A stretch of DNA of 64,000 nt from Intestinimonas butyriciproducens (GCF_004154955.1 NZ_CP011524.1:1302001-1366000), one strand, 5' to 3'; positions 20,340 to 30,111 are shown, numbered from the stretch's first letter. Notes: a model not told the origin generated them from the sequence alone. Translations and numbers: made by a program.

Positions 20340-21344
20340 TTGACCGAGAGAGAACGGCGCGAGGAACAGGAACGGCGCTTTTTGTCCCCCTATGCCTGTC
20401 TGGCGGCGGACTCCAAAGGCCGGGAAAGGCCGGTGGAGCCCTGTCCGGTGCGCACCTGCTTTCAGCGGGATATCGACCGCATCATCCACTCCAAGGCGTT
20501 CCGGCGCCTGATGCACAAGACGCAGGTATTTCTCCAGCCGGAGGGAGACCACTACCGCACCCGCATGACCCATACCATCGAGGTGGTGCGGATCGCCCGG
20601 ACCATTGCCCGGGGGCTGGAGCTCAATGAGGACCTGACCGAAGCCGCTGCCTATGGACATGATCTGGGCCATACGCCCTTTGGCCACGCGGGGGAGCGGG
20701 TCCTGAACGAGATCATGCCCGGAGGGTTCGAGCACAATGTCCAGTCTCTGCGGGTGGTGGACCGGCTGGAAAACGATGGGGATGGCCTCAATCTCACCTA
20801 TGAGGTGCGCAGGGGCATCCTGTGCCACACCGGCCCGGACACGGCGGAGACGCTGGAAGGGCAGCTCCTGCGTTTGGCGGACAAGATCGCGTATATCAAC
20901 GCCGACATCGACGACGCGCTGCGGGGCGGCATCATCTACCCCATCGATATCCCCCTGGAGATCTCCAATGTGCTGGGGTTCACCCACTCCGAGCGTATCG
21001 ACACGCTGACGGTGGACATCATTCGGGAGAGCGCCGGGGCGGGGGTCGTCCGCCAGTCGGGGCCCTGCCGGGAGGCGATGAGCCGCCTGCGCGAATTCAT
21101 GTTTGAAAATGTCTACCGCAACCCGGTGGCCAAGGGGGAGGAGTCCAAGGCACAGGATATGCTCCGCCGTCTCTTCGAGTGCTATGTGTCCGACCCGGAC
21201 CGGCTGCCCCCCGAATTTCAGGACATCCGGGAGCGGGAGGGCGTGGAACGGGCCGTGTGCGATTACATTGCGGGTATGACCGATAAATATGCGGTAGAGA
21301 AATTTTCCGAAGCATTTATCCCTATGTCATGGGGTGTGAAGTAA
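20340..21344 (+). CDS. dgt: dGTP triphosphohydrolase-like HD protein
   Basis: A 334-residue HD-domain protein of the dGTPase family. Metal-binding residues are visible in RTRMTHTIEV and GHDLGHTPFGHAGE, with NVQSLRVVDRLE and RLADKIAYINADIDDA later. It should cleave dNTPs to deoxynucleoside and triphosphate. The start chosen is TTG 20340, with GGGGAGG nine bases upstream; the earlier in-frame ATG at 20271 has no ribosome-binding site. It heads the dgt-dnaG-rpoD cluster common in Clostridia. Confidence 0.9.
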   Translation: MTERERREEQERRFLSPYACLAADSKGRERPVEPCPVRTCFQRDIDRIIHSKAFRRLMHKTQVFLQPEGDHYRTRMTHTIEVVRIARTIARGLELNEDLTEAAAYGHDLGHTPFGHAGERVLNEIMPGGFEHNVQSLRVVDRLENDGDGLNLTYEVRRGILCHTGPDTAETLEGQLLRLADKIAYINADIDDALRGGIIYPIDIPLEISNVLGFTHSERIDTLTVDIIRESAGAGVVRQSGPCREAMSRLREFMFENVYRNPVAKGEESKAQDMLRRLFECYVSDPDRLPPEFQDIREREGVERAVCDYIAGMTDKYAVEKFSEAFIPMSWGVK

Positions 21345-21427
21345 AATTGCCTTTCGGAAGGTGCGATTCTGTATAGAGTTGTTATTTACTGGAAAAGATA
21401 CTCGAAAAGCCGGAAAGGAGGGCGCCC

Positions 21428-23182
21428 ATGGCCATTCCGGAACAATTTCTGGATGAACTTACGGCTCGATGCGACATTGCCGATGTGGTGGCGGACTATG
21501 TGCCTCTCACCCGGAAGGGCAATAATTTGTGGGGCCTGTGTCCCTTTCACGGTGAAAAGACGCCCTCCTTTTCGGTCTCGCCGGATAAGCAGATCTACCA
21601 CTGCTTTGGTTGCGGGAAGGGCGGAGGAGTCATCAACTTCGTGATGGAGATCGAGAATCTCCCTTTCCCGGATGCTGTGCGTCTGCTGGCCAAGCGGGTG
21701 GGGCTTGAGGTGCCCGAGGAGCGCGGGAACGCGGATTTCCGGAAGAAAAGGGAGCGCCTCCTGGCACTGAATAAAGAAGCCGCCCGGTTTTTCCACGCAA
21801 AGCTCCAGGCGCCGGAAGGCCGGGCGGGGGCGGAGTATCTGTTCGGCAAGCGGAAGCTCTCACGGGGGACGGTGACGCGGTTCGGACTGGGTATGGCCCC
21901 GGAGGGATGGGATCACCTGATCACCGCCATGGCCCAAAAGGGCTATGAAAAGGCAGAGCTTCTGGAGTGCGGCCTGGTGGTAAAGGGGCAGAATGGACGG
22001 GTGTACGATCGTTTCCGCAACCGGGTGATGTTTCCCATCATCGATCTGAGGGGGGATGTGATCGGCTTTGGCGGCCGGGTGCTGGATGATTCTACGCCCA
22101 AATATCTCAACTCGCCGGACACCCCGGTCTTCAATAAGGGACGCAACCTGTTCGCTCTGAATATCGCCAAGAAGTCCAGGCTGGGGCGTATCATCCTCAC
22201 GGAGGGGTACATGGATACCATTTCCCTCCATCAGGCGGGATTTGACTGTGCGGTGGCATCTCTGGGCACCGCCCTCACACCGGAACACGCGCAGTTGCTC
22301 TCCCGCTATACGAAAGAGGCGATCATCGCCTACGACGGAGATGGGGCCGGCGTCTCCGCGGCTCAGCGGGCCATCCCCATTTTGGAAAAGACGGGAATGA
22401 AGGTGCGGGTCCTGCGGGTCAAGGGGGCAAAGGATCCGGACGAGTTCCTCAAGACCTACGGGCCGGAGGCATTTGCAAAGCTGCTGGATCAGAGTGAAAA
22501 TCACATTGAGTACCGCATTGAACAGGTGCTTGGCCGCTACGATCTTACGGATGACGCCCAAAAGGTAGAGTTTTTGAAGGAGGTTGTGGGGGTCATAGCG
22601 GGGCTTCACAGTCCTGTGGAGCGGGAGGTCTACGGCGCGCGCTGTGCAGAGCTGGCGGGGATCTCCTCCGAGGCCATGGGGCAGGAGGTCAAGCGGGAGC
22701 TCTCCCGCCGCATCCGTAAGGAGCAAAAACAGCAGGAGCGCAGGGATCTGACGCCTGCGGCGCAGCTCCAGCCCAGGGAGCGGTCCCTCCGCTATCAGAA
22801 CATCCGCTCGGCCCGGGCCGAGGAGGGGGTGCTGCGGCTGGCGCTTCTGGATCCGGAGCTCCTCAGGGACGCCGAAGTGCTGACAGAGGAGGCGTTCTCC
22901 GCGCCGCTGCTGGGAAAGGCCTTCCGGCTGCTGCGGGACCGCTGGCGCGGCGGCCTGGCGGTGAGTCTGCCGGCCCTGACCGCCGAACTGGAAAGCGGGG
23001 AGATGAGCCACCTGGCCGGAGTGCTCGATCAGCCGGAATCTCTTCAAAATGGCCGGCAGGCCATGAGGGATTACATAGAGATCATAGAAAATGAAGCGGG
23101 AAAACGCAGGCTGGAAGGCGACAAAGACGCGCTTTTGGCCGTGCAGAAAAAGCTGCTAGAGAAAAAAGGGTATGGAGGATGA
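21428..23182 (+). CDS. dnaG: DNA primase
   Basis: A 584-residue primase. Zinc-binding CHC2 module with Cys38, His41, Cys59 and Cys62 ([19 protein letters not shown]); RNA polymerase core with [27 protein letters not shown] with [16 protein letters not shown] and YDGDGAG; C-terminal helicase-binding region. ATG follows GAAAGGAGGGCGCCC. The stop overlaps the ribosome-binding site of rpoD. Confidence 0.97.
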   Translation: MAIPEQFLDELTARCDIADVVADYVPLTRKGNNLWGLCPFHGEKTPSFSVSPDKQIYHCFGCGKGGGVINFVMEIENLPFPDAVRLLAKRVGLEVPEERGNADFRKKRERLLALNKEAARFFHAKLQAPEGRAGAEYLFGKRKLSRGTVTRFGLGMAPEGWDHLITAMAQKGYEKAELLECGLVVKGQNGRVYDRFRNRVMFPIIDLRGDVIGFGGRVLDDSTPKYLNSPDTPVFNKGRNLFALNIAKKSRLGRIILTEGYMDTISLHQAGFDCAVASLGTALTPEHAQLLSRYTKEAIIAYDGDGAGVSAAQRAIPILEKTGMKVRVLRVKGAKDPDEFLKTYGPEAFAKLLDQSENHIEYRIEQVLGRYDLTDDAQKVEFLKEVVGVIAGLHSPVEREVYGARCAELAGISSEAMGQEVKRELSRRIRKEQKQQERRDLTPAAQLQPRERSLRYQNIRSARAEEGVLRLALLDPELLRDAEVLTEEAFSAPLLGKAFRLLRDRWRGGLAVSLPALTAELESGEMSHLAGVLDQPESLQNGRQAMRDYIEIIENEAGKRRLEGDKDALLAVQKKLLEKKGYGG

Positions 23183-23186
23183 ATCC

Positions 23187-24506
23187 ATGAGTGAGAAAAG
23201 AGTGCTGGATATGCCGGCTGAGACCGATAAGAAGCCGAAGATGACCAGTGAGGAAAAGATCGAAGCCGGCAAGATCGAGCTGATGAAGGTCGTCGAGGGG
23301 GTTCAGGGCGCGGAAAAGCTGGCGGAACTGCTGGACAAGGGCAAAAAGAAGGGCAAACTCTCCTCCGGCGAGCTCATGGACGTCCTGGAGGAAATGGATC
23401 TGGAGAGCGAGCAGCTCGATAAGATTTACGACACCATGGAAAATATGGGCATCGACACCGCGGGAGAGGACTATCTTCCCGAATTGGTGGATGAGGTCCC
23501 CCCTATCGAGGAGATCGAGGAGATCCCCGAGGAGGAGATCGTGGACCCCAACACCCTGGTGGACTCCTTCGGCATCGACGACCCTGTACGGATGTACCTC
23601 AAGGAGATCGGCAAGGTAAATCTGCTCACCCCCGACGAGGAGATCCAGTTGGCTCAGGACATGGGCGCGGGGGACGCAGCCAGGGAACAGCTGGCCGAAA
23701 TCGAAAAGGCGCGGAAGAATGGAGAAGAGGTCTCCCTCGCGCAGGAGGAGGAGAAGGAGCTCAAGCGCGCCATCCGTAAGGGCGAGGCCGCCAAACAGCG
23801 CCTGGCGGAGGCCAATCTCCGGCTGGTGGTGTCTATTGCCAAACGGTACGTGGGCAGGGGAATGCTTTTCCTGGACCTCATTCAGGAGGGCAACCTGGGC
23901 CTCATCAAAGCGGTAGAGAAGTTTGACTACACCAAGGGCTACAAGTTCTCCACATATGCCACCTGGTGGATCCGCCAGGCCATTACCCGCGCCATCGCGG
24001 ACCAGGCCAGGACCATCCGTATCCCGGTCCATATGGTGGAGACCATCAACAAGGTCATCCGGGTCTCCCGTCAGCTCCTCCAGGAGCTGGGCCACGACCC
24101 TACCCCGGAGGAAATCTCCGAGGAGATGAACATGCCGGTGGACAAGGTACGGGAGATCCTGAAAATCGCCCAGGAGCCGGTCTCTCTGGAGACCCCCATC
24201 GGTGAGGAGGAGGACTCCCACCTGGGCGACTTTATCCCGGATGAGGACGCTTCTGAACCCTCCGAGGCGGCCAGCTACACCCTTCTGAAGGAGCAGCTCA
24301 TCGACGTGCTGGATACGCTGACGCCCCGGGAGGAAAAGGTGCTCAAGCTCCGCTTTGGTCTGGAGGATGGACGCACCCGCACGCTGGAAGAGGTGGGCAA
24401 GGAGTTCAATGTGACCCGTGAGCGTATCCGCCAGATTGAGGCGAAGGCCCTTCGGAAGCTGCGCCATCCTTCCCGCTCCAAGAAGCTGAAGGACTTTTTG
24501 AACTGA
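23187..24506 (+). CDS. rpoD: Housekeeping RNA polymerase sigma factor (sigma-A/RpoD)
   Basis: A 439-residue primary sigma factor. An acidic N-terminal third carries region 1.1-like helices, then region 1.2 ([21 protein letters not shown]), region 2 ([30 protein letters not shown] for -10 recognition), region 3 and region 4 ([18 protein letters not shown] for -35). ATG 23187 has GGAGGA eight bases upstream; an earlier ATG at 23172 overlaps dnaG and lacks a site. Many promoters in this window match its -35/-10 consensus. Confidence 0.97.
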   Translation: MSEKRVLDMPAETDKKPKMTSEEKIEAGKIELMKVVEGVQGAEKLAELLDKGKKKGKLSSGELMDVLEEMDLESEQLDKIYDTMENMGIDTAGEDYLPELVDEVPPIEEIEEIPEEEIVDPNTLVDSFGIDDPVRMYLKEIGKVNLLTPDEEIQLAQDMGAGDAAREQLAEIEKARKNGEEVSLAQEEEKELKRAIRKGEAAKQRLAEANLRLVVSIAKRYVGRGMLFLDLIQEGNLGLIKAVEKFDYTKGYKFSTYATWWIRQAITRAIADQARTIRIPVHMVETINKVIRVSRQLLQELGHDPTPEEISEEMNMPVDKVREILKIAQEPVSLETPIGEEEDSHLGDFIPDEDASEPSEAASYTLLKEQLIDVLDTLTPREEKVLKLRFGLEDGRTRTLEEVGKEFNVTRERIRQIEAKALRKLRHPSRSKKLKDFLN

Positions 24507-24507
24507 C

Positions 24508-24972
24508 ATGGAGATACGCTTTTACGACCAGGCGCTGGACAGCGACCTGAAGGTTGCGGTGGTCGCCGCCAGAGCGGACGGCAAGTGGCTCCTTTGCCGC
24601 CATAGGGAGCGGGCCACCTGGGAGTTTCCCGGGGGGCACCGTGAGACGGGGGAGGACATCCATGAGACCGCCCGGCGGGAGCTCTGGGAGGAGACGGGGG
24701 CGACGGATTTCCAACTGGAGCCGGTGGCCGCTTACGGCCTGTTTGAACCCGGGAAGGACCCGTCCTATGGGGCCCTCTTTTTCGCGGAGATCCGGGAAGT
24801 GGGAGCGCGCCCCGGGGACTCGGAGATTGAGGAAAACGGCCTATTTGACGAATTCCCGGAGGCGATAACCTATCCGCATATCCAGCCCAAGCTGATGGAA
24901 CAGGTCCGAGCGTGGTTGGGCGAGGGCAACTTCCACTCGGAGGAAGAGGATATCTTTGAATTGCTGGTGTGA
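24508..24972 (+). CDS. Nudix hydrolase
   Basis: A 154-residue protein with a complete Nudix box, GHRETGEDIHETARRELWEE plus TGA, that binds metal and hydrolyses a nucleoside diphosphate-X substrate. The ATG is one base after the rpoD stop, so it is translated from the end of the same transcript. The substrate cannot be told; the form resembles 8-oxo-dGTP-type or phosphatase-like Nudix members. Confidence 0.9.
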   Translation: MEIRFYDQALDSDLKVAVVAARADGKWLLCRHRERATWEFPGGHRETGEDIHETARRELWEETGATDFQLEPVAAYGLFEPGKDPSYGALFFAEIREVGARPGDSEIEENGLFDEFPEAITYPHIQPKLMEQVRAWLGEGNFHSEEEDIFELLV

Positions 24973-24978
24973 CCTGGA

Positions 24979-25011
24979 CCGCCCGGTGCTTGCTGTGCCG
25001 GGCGGCCTTTT
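24979..25011 (+). terminator. Terminator after rpoD-Nudix
   Basis: CCGCCCGG (24979-24986) pairs with CCGGGCGG (24998-25005), then TTTT at 25008. Confidence 0.85.
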
Positions 25012-25032
25012 CATGGGGGAGAGGGGGAGGCT

Positions 25033-26271
25033 GTGCTGAAACAGATGCGCGCTGTGGAGAGGGAGGGAGAACGCCGGGAGGCGTTTGTACTGCTTCTTAT
25101 GCTCCTGACGGTCTACACGCTGATTTGGATCATGATCGGCAGAAGCCCTTTTCAGGGCTCTATCTACGACTCCTATGCCCTCCAGGCCGGCCGCTGGCTG
25201 GAGGGCCATCTGGAACTGGGCAGGACGTATTCCTATCTGGAAATCGCGGAGTACAACGGCCGATACTTCATCAGCTTCCCGCCTATTCCCTCCGTTTTGC
25301 TGCTGCCCTTTTGCGTGCTTTTCGGAGAGAGTCCGCCGGATACGCTGGTCGCCGTAGCGCTGGGGCTGTTGGGCGCTGTCTACGCCCTCAAAATGGCGCA
25401 TATGGCGGGACGGCGTGGAGCGGCCGCGGTTTTCTGGGCATTTTTTGTGACGGCCGGGAGCAACTTTCTCCATGTGGGTTTTTCTGCCGACGTCTGGTAT
25501 TTTGCGCAGACGGCATCCTTTGCGTTTACCATGATATCCCTTTGTTATGCCATGGACGAGGAAGTAAAGCATGGCTGGGCGCCTCTCCTGTTCTTGGCAC
25601 TGGCATTTGGCTGCCGCCCCCTTCAGATCGTCTATCTGCCTCTGGTGGCGCTGCTCCTCCTGCAAAAGCTCCGTGGGCAGGGCGTGGCTCTGGTACAGGC
25701 CCTGAAGCAGTATTGGTGGTGGCTCCTGCCGCCATTGGCGGTGGGCAGCGGGCTGATGGCGCTGAACGCCGCTCGTTTCGACGATCCCTTTCAATTCGGG
25801 CACGATTATCTGCCGGAATTTGCAGTGGAGAAAGCAGACGGCCAGTTCAGCCTGGCCTATCTGGCCGGCAACTGGGCGCGCTTGTGGCGGCTTCCCGGAA
25901 TGGAAAACGGAAGACTCCGGTTTCCGACCTTTGATGGCTGCGCTTTCTGGCTCTTCAGCCCCATATTTCTTGTCTTCGCCGTGTATCTGCTGCGAAACTT
26001 ACGCGGACTGAGACGAGAGCCCGCAGTGCCCCTGACGGTGGGACTGATTTTGCTCCAGTTTGCAGCGCTGTGCTGCCACGCCACCATGGGAGGATGGCAG
26101 TTCGGAAACCGCTACACCATAGACGCACTTCCGGCTCTGTATACGGCGCTGACGCTTCTCCAAAAGAGGGATGAGAGCGACCTCCAACCCTTGGCGGTAC
26201 CGCTGTGCCTTTGGGGAGTGGGACTCAACCTGACCGGTACGGTGGCACTGTTCAACGGATGGCTCCCATAG
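25033..26271 (+). CDS. Polytopic membrane protein, possibly GT-C-like
   Basis: A 412-residue protein with about nine to eleven hydrophobic spans. The start used is GTG 25033, with GGGGGAGG close upstream; ATG 25045 is an alternative. The order of a first span, an external loop with short aromatic/charged residues (YDSYALQAGRW, FISFPPIPSV), and repeated spans resembles GT-C glycosyltransferases of the PMT/ArnT type, but the usual paired Asp motif is not clear. I cannot assign a function. It is followed by a strong bidirectional terminator. Confidence 0.7.
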   Translation: MLKQMRAVEREGERREAFVLLLMLLTVYTLIWIMIGRSPFQGSIYDSYALQAGRWLEGHLELGRTYSYLEIAEYNGRYFISFPPIPSVLLLPFCVLFGESPPDTLVAVALGLLGAVYALKMAHMAGRRGAAAVFWAFFVTAGSNFLHVGFSADVWYFAQTASFAFTMISLCYAMDEEVKHGWAPLLFLALAFGCRPLQIVYLPLVALLLLQKLRGQGVALVQALKQYWWWLLPPLAVGSGLMALNAARFDDPFQFGHDYLPEFAVEKADGQFSLAYLAGNWARLWRLPGMENGRLRFPTFDGCAFWLFSPIFLVFAVYLLRNLRGLRREPAVPLTVGLILLQFAALCCHATMGGWQFGNRYTIDALPALYTALTLLQKRDESDLQPLAVPLCLWGVGLNLTGTVALFNGWLP

Positions 26272-26390
26272 CAGTGGATTTACAAATTGTTCATAAGACA
26301 TTCAAAATCTGTCCAAGTATCCCCAATCTAAATGTGGTAAAGTGAAGACGTGATCAGGAAATCACAAAGAACTCCCTCCTCCTCTCTCTT

Positions 26391-26438
26391 AAAAAAGAAA
26401 TACGGGTCCGTTGGGAAGCGGACCCGTATTTCTTTTTT
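26391..26438. terminator. Bidirectional terminator
   Basis: A 20-bp perfect stem (26391-26410 with 26419-26438) carries A- and T-rich ends on both sides and closes over an 8-base loop. No gene is evident between here and 26685. Confidence 0.92.
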
Positions 26439-26685
26439 CAATTTATGGTACAATGATGGACGATCATAGGAAAGGGCATTCGTCGCAGCGGCCCATCAGG
26501 GAGCGCTGTGCCTGACGATCCGGGCGGAGCATGAGGTGGACTAAATAAGCTCCAGCGGAAGCTAGAAGAGCTGGCAATGGCCGAGGCCGGGCGGGCGGGC
26601 CTGTAGGTCGGGTTTGGCGAGTGCGGTGTGTTCCCCAATCATCCGGCCTGCGCGGAGAATGTACGCGCCGCACACCCGGGCCTTG

Positions 26686-26916
26686 GGTGTGCCTATCTGT
26701 GATATGCCGGAGGCGATGCGTGGGTCGGAGGACTTTGGGCACTATCTGAAGCAGATATCCGGCGCGCTGTTTCTCCTCGTGAATGGGGAGGAATATCCCC
26801 CCATTCACGCCGAACAGTTCGATTTTCCGGACGATGAGATTGAGACGGCGGTGGAGATATTCATGGCTGTCTTGAAGGGCGCGGATATACCGGTCGGAGA
26901 GGAAAAAAGCCTGTAG
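26686..26916 (+). pseudogene. C-terminal stump of an M20-family amidohydrolase
   Basis: The last ~76 codons read as the end of an M20 metallopeptidase/amidohydrolase: MRGSEDFGHYL is the conserved metal-site segment (usually MGSEDF), followed by GALFLLVNGEEYPPIH and FDFPDDEI. Upstream, the frame has only unrelated sequence and no ribosome-binding site, and the catalytic N-terminal ~300 residues are gone. It ends in a good terminator, so this is the 3' remnant of a deleted gene. Confidence 0.7.
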
Positions 26917-26938
26917 TATCAAAACTACAGGCTTTTTT
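26903..26938 (+). terminator. Terminator of the M20 remnant
   Basis: A 15-bp stem (26903-26917 with 26924-26938), ending in TTTTTT on the plus strand and also T-rich on the minus strand. Confidence 0.9.
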
Positions 26939-26943
26939 GCATA

Positions 26944-27504
26944 TCAAGCACCGGGTTTCCGCTTGTACAGGATCGGAATATCATATCCAAAGGTGCGCTT
27001 TCCATTGAGCTCCATTGTTTCGGATACTTCCAGCATTTCGTCGGAAAAACGCTCAAATAATGTGAATTTGAGGACCGGGGAAAACATGCTCACACTACCG
27101 CCCTCCCATACGCCGTCCTTTTGTGTATACAGAGCGGGCGTAAATTTTTCTGACTCCTTCAGACTGGAATATGCCACAGCCCGCAGCGCCTGATACGAAA
27201 ATGACGCTTTATTGTAGCCTTCAGGGATCTCGTAAGAGGTAAGCTTGATTTTATCCCCTTCTTCCGTGAACAAAAAGAGGTGGGAAGAGGAATTGGTCTT
27301 CCCTGCCAGGGTATAGTAGCTCTCCTCGACCAGAAAGAGACCGGAAAAATCCGCGGGGAGCCCAAGAATCTTGTCGTTACATGCCGTGTTTACATGCTCA
27401 GCGTAGGGAAAGTCAGCGATGCCCTGGCGCTGAAGCGCAGCAAGTTGTTCGGAATTATCAAATCTTCCGGATAATCTATCGACGAATGCCCTTAAATGGT
27501 CCAT
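26944..27504 (-). CDS. Hypothetical protein, CpcT/CpeT-like
   Basis: A 186-residue soluble protein. The pattern LSGRFDNSEQ, then AEHVNTACNDKI, GLFLVEESYYT and KLTSYEIPEGY recalls the CpcT/CpeT chromophore-lyase beta-barrel, which in cyanobacteria attaches bilins; in gut Firmicutes related proteins are uncharacterised. The ATG at 27504 has AGGAGGA upstream. That site lies in one arm of an inverted repeat (27515-27570). A longer reading from 27588 passes through that dyad and is unlikely. Confidence 0.65.
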   Translation of the reverse strand: MDHLRAFVDRLSGRFDNSEQLAALQRQGIADFPYAEHVNTACNDKILGLPADFSGLFLVEESYYTLAGKTNSSSHLFLFTEEGDKIKLTSYEIPEGYNKASFSYQALRAVAYSSLKESEKFTPALYTQKDGVWEGGSVSMFSPVLKFTLFERFSDEMLEVSETMELNGKRTFGYDIPILYKRKPGA

Positions 27505-27514
27505 TGGAAATCCT

Positions 27515-27570
27515 CCTGGTAGATCAATATGACATAACGATATCATGATATTATGAATTTTTCTACCAGG
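27515..27570 (-). promoter_or_regulatory. Dyad covering the ribosome-binding site of the CpcT-like gene
   Basis: CCTGGTAGA (27515-27523) and TCTACCAGG (27562-27570) are inverted repeats 38 bp apart. On the minus strand the arm next to the start codon reads into AGGAGG, so pairing (11 of 12 with the extended arms) would cover the ribosome-binding site. The spacer holds the palindrome ATATCATGATAT. It could be an RNA switch or a two-site operator. Confidence 0.45.
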
Positions 27571-27585
27571 GGGAAGGAGAAAAGA

Positions 27586-27615
27586 CAAAAAGCCGCCCCT
27601 CCCGTCAAGGGCGGC
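27586..27615 (-). terminator. Terminator reading on the minus strand
   Basis: GCCGCCC (27592-27598) pairs with GGGCGGC (27609-27615); the minus-strand transcript then has TTTTT. It would insulate the CpcT-like gene from the decayed region to its right. Confidence 0.75.
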
Positions 27616-27619
27616 GGGA

Positions 27620-27816
27620 AAAGGTCAGAAGCGGCACTGGCCGCGCCAAGGTTGCATTTAACCCCTCCGATGATGACAGCTCTTTTTATGGGAGCAAGTG
27701 CTCTATGATGCGGTAAAGCCGTTCAGGTGGAAGCTCACGGAAATTAAAAAGTTCGACCATCTTTTCGACAAAGATCCTGTCGCAGGAGATATCCTCCTCC
27801 TCTATAATAAAAAATT
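27620..27816 (-). pseudogene. Short orphan coding fragment
   Basis: On the minus strand a frame ending at TAA 27686-27688 reads about 40 residues (DISCDRIFVEKMVELFNF, then LPPERLYRIIEHLLP) with no start codon or upstream continuation. It looks like the tail of a lost gene. The rest of the stretch holds nothing I recognise. Confidence 0.3.
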
Positions 27817-27848
27817 GAGGGCGAAAGCAGTCTGCTGCGTTCGCCCTC
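27817..27848 (-). terminator. Terminator after broken sigma/HTH cassette
   Basis: GAGGGCGAA (27817-27825) pairs with TTCGCCCTC (27840-27848); the minus strand continues AATTTTTTA. Confidence 0.8.
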
Positions 27849-27868
27849 TTGCCTGCCTTTGCTACCTG

Positions 27869-28283
27869 TTACCGGTCAAAACGGAATTTCAATATGGCTT
27901 CTGTCAATTTTGCTTTTAGCTTGTTCTGTGTATCGTCATTGATATGCCCCTTATAACATAGACAGGTATTTGATGTGTGGGGTGTAGTGCCGCAATACTG
28001 CGTCTACCGCTTCCTGCTCCTCGTGTTCCAATCTCTCCTATTCTTTTCGTAACTGTTTCAGTGCAACATCTCTTCTGCGGTTTATCAAACTTCTGCAACG
28101 CCCATACAGTCTGCCGATTGCTCCGTCACGATAACCGAGGAAGTAATAAATCAATAGGACTTCCCGCCTTAGTTTCGGCAATCTTGATAATACCGTTGCG
28201 AATCGTTCATTGTCAACGATCACTTCTTTTCCAAACACAAGAAATACAGCCGGCTTGTCCTGTTTTTCAAAGTAACTATCCAT
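27869..28283 (-). pseudogene. Broken sigma-factor/HTH cassette of a conjugative transposon
   Basis: The first 81 codons (VFLVFGKEVIVDNERF, LSRLPKLRREVLLIYYFLGY, CRSLINRRRDVALKQLRKE) are the sigma-70-like protein carried by many Gram-positive integrative elements; a TAG follows. In the same frame the next segment continues ERLEHEEQEAVDAVLRHY and HIKYLSM, the HTH_16 conjugative-transposon domain, then an extra T near 27957 shifts the frame before LKAKLTEAILKFRFDR and the final stop. The in-frame stop may be the natural junction of two genes, but the frameshift makes the second non-functional. Confidence 0.7.
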
Positions 28284-28352
28284 AGCAATACCTTACAATA
28301 CCGCCGTATCCATGAAAACTGTCCTGCCACATAAAAACGGCGGCTTTGGTTG

Positions 28353-28796
28353 TTATTTCATTTCCCAATTTCGGAGAGTGTCCATAGGAATATCAAGCAG
28401 TTTTGACACATCTTTTCGCTTCAAATGTTGAGCGTTTCCCCCGATACCGCCGGATAAAATCTGCTTCACAATTTCAATGGCTTCTTCCGCGTTTCGGCGT
28501 TCCTATCCGATTTGTTTCAAGTAGTTTTCTGTAAGAGCAATGGTTGTGTCAAAATCACCTGTCGCTGATACCGTAATCATTTGTGCAATTTTCTTCCTTA
28601 ACCCGTTCTGCAAAACCTCTACTTGAAATGCAAGACGTATCAGCTTACATTGCTTTATATGAAATTCTGTAAATACACGATAACCATTTGACAGACGTTC
28701 CGGCTTAGATATCAGTTTCAGTTTTTCATATAATCGTACTGTGTTTGGGTGTATTCCGATGATTGCGGCAACCTCCGCAGTTTTATATGTGTTCAC
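28353..28796 (-). pseudogene. Broken MerR-family regulator
   Basis: The N-terminus (MNTYKTAEVAAIIGIHPNTV, RLYEKLKLI) is a MerR winged-helix domain. After 97 codons a TAG at 28503-28505 interrupts the frame, but it continues sensibly (AEEAIEIVKQILSGGIGG, KRKDVSKLLDIPMDTLRNWE) to a TAA at 28353, where a second HTH is cut off. Such proteins usually run ~250 residues with two HTH modules. The nonsense codon and missing C-terminus make it a remnant. Confidence 0.75.
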
Positions 28797-28937
28797 GATT
28801 TCCCACCTCCATTCTCTTCCAATATACCATAGCCAAAAAGTCTGGTGTGATAGTGTAGGGTTCTATTTTACCATAGAAAATAAAATTAGTAAGATTGTGT
28901 TGTTTGATATTGGCATTTCCAGAACCTCCCCGGATTA

Positions 28938-29619
28938 GGCCTTGTTTGAAAAATAAGAGTTGCACAATAAAGCAAGTTATGCGAAGCTAGGGGCATGAAA
29001 CGATATGAATTAACAAAAGAACAATGGGAACGAATCAAGCCGCTGCTGCCACCGGAAGAAACGTGGAAGCGGGGCCGTTCCCCGGAAGGATAACCGGACC
29101 ATGCTCAACGGGATGCTCTGGATTGTCCGGAGCGGTGCTCAGTGGCGTGAGCTGCCGGCGGCCTATGGCCCCTGGCAGTCTGTGTACGCACGATTCTCCA
29201 AGCGGCGGGATGACGGCACACTGAAGGCGGTATTTCACGCGCTGTCCGGGGACGCGGACATGAAGAATCTGAGCGTAGACTCCACTTGCGTAAAGGTACA
29301 AGAAAGCGCCAATGGCGGGGAAAAGACAGCGGATAAGGCGGTTGGCCGTACCAGAGGTGGGTGGAACACAAAACTCCACGCGGTCGTGGACGGTTTGGGA
29401 AACCCGGTGGAGTTCCTTCTCTCCGCTGGAAATGACCACGATTCGGTTCACGCTGTTGAACTACTGGAAAAAGTCAGGATCAGAGGGAGTGCCGTACTGG
29501 CAGACCGGGCATATGGTGCTCGGGCAATTCGGGAAGATATCTCAGCGCACGGGGCCAGCTATGTGATTCCGCCCAAAAGCAATGTCTCCGATCCCTGGCC
29601 GGTTCTCTGGGCAGGATAA
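28938..29619 (+). mobile_element. Decayed IS5-family insertion sequence
   Basis: The transposase begins MKRYELTKEQWERIKPLLPP at 28995. An extra G in the GGCCGTTCCCCGGAAGG stretch (about 29077-29092) shifts the frame before the continuation at 29101 (LNGMLWIVRSGAQWRELP, DSTCVKV, GNPVEFLLSAGNDHDSVHA, LADRAYGA), which ends early at 29619. The catalytic C-terminal third with the last acidic residue is lost. A TIR-like stretch (CTTGTTTGAAAAAT) begins near 28940; no right end is visible. It cannot encode an active transposase. Confidence 0.8.
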
Positions 29620-29909
29620 AAAGGGCGCCAAACTATGGAAAACACATTATGTTTCCGCACAAGTTTGGCACCGTTATGACTACTTGAAACCGACGGCTAT
29701 TCTCTACATCTTCTTGGTATACCTATTGGGGGCACGTCACTGTTGCCAATCTACAGAAAACTTAAAAGCATTACCCAATGGAAAATACACATGTCAAAAC
29801 TGCGTAAACCAAGATAAATAAAAGAAAGTGGCTTACCTTTCTGGGGGAGTCACTTCCTTTTCATTTTCTTTATTTTTGAGGAATAAGGGTCAAACCACAA
29901 AATGGCATA
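29620..29909 (+). other. Gene-tail fragment and empty DNA left of the tRNA-Gln element
   Basis: About 29690-29818 reads LHLLGIPIGGTSLLPIYRKL and QWKIHMSKLRKPR to a TAA, a plausible C-terminus of an unknown protein with no start. A T-rich stretch follows (29835-29880). Nothing else is recognisable. Confidence 0.3.
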
Positions 29910-29946
29910 AAAAAACCTTGGAACCATTGCAGTTCCAAGGTTTTTT
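29910..29946 (-). terminator. Original terminator of tRNA-Gln, left of attL
   Basis: A 15-bp stem (29910-29924 with 29932-29946) ends in a run of T on the minus strand. It abuts the att repeat; on excision of the element it would again lie directly downstream of tRNA-Gln. The core CCTTGGAAC/GTTCCAAGG is related to the hairpin at 37577-37607. Confidence 0.8.
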
Positions 29947-29947
29947 G

Positions 29948-29970
29948 TGGCAGCGGGAGAAGGATTCGAA
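29948..29970. repeat. attL of the element (copy of tRNA-Gln 3' end)
   Basis: A 23-bp exact copy of the last 23 bases of tRNA-Gln, beginning TGGCAGCGGGAGAAGG. Similarity stops immediately to the right. Confidence 0.92.
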
Positions 29971-30111
29971 TTATTAAATTGAGTAAATACGGTGTGAAAT
30001 TACATTATTTCTGGTTACAATAAGCAAGAAATGTTTTGTATTCGTGCAAGGTTGTGTCATGGAAATAAAGTGAATTATATCGTCTAAGGGGTATTTTGTG
30101 GGGTGGGTATC

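Noticed and set aside
29021-29224. Short plus-strand frame at the IS5 N-terminus
   Set aside because: It is an alternative frame of the frameshifted transposase, not a separate gene.
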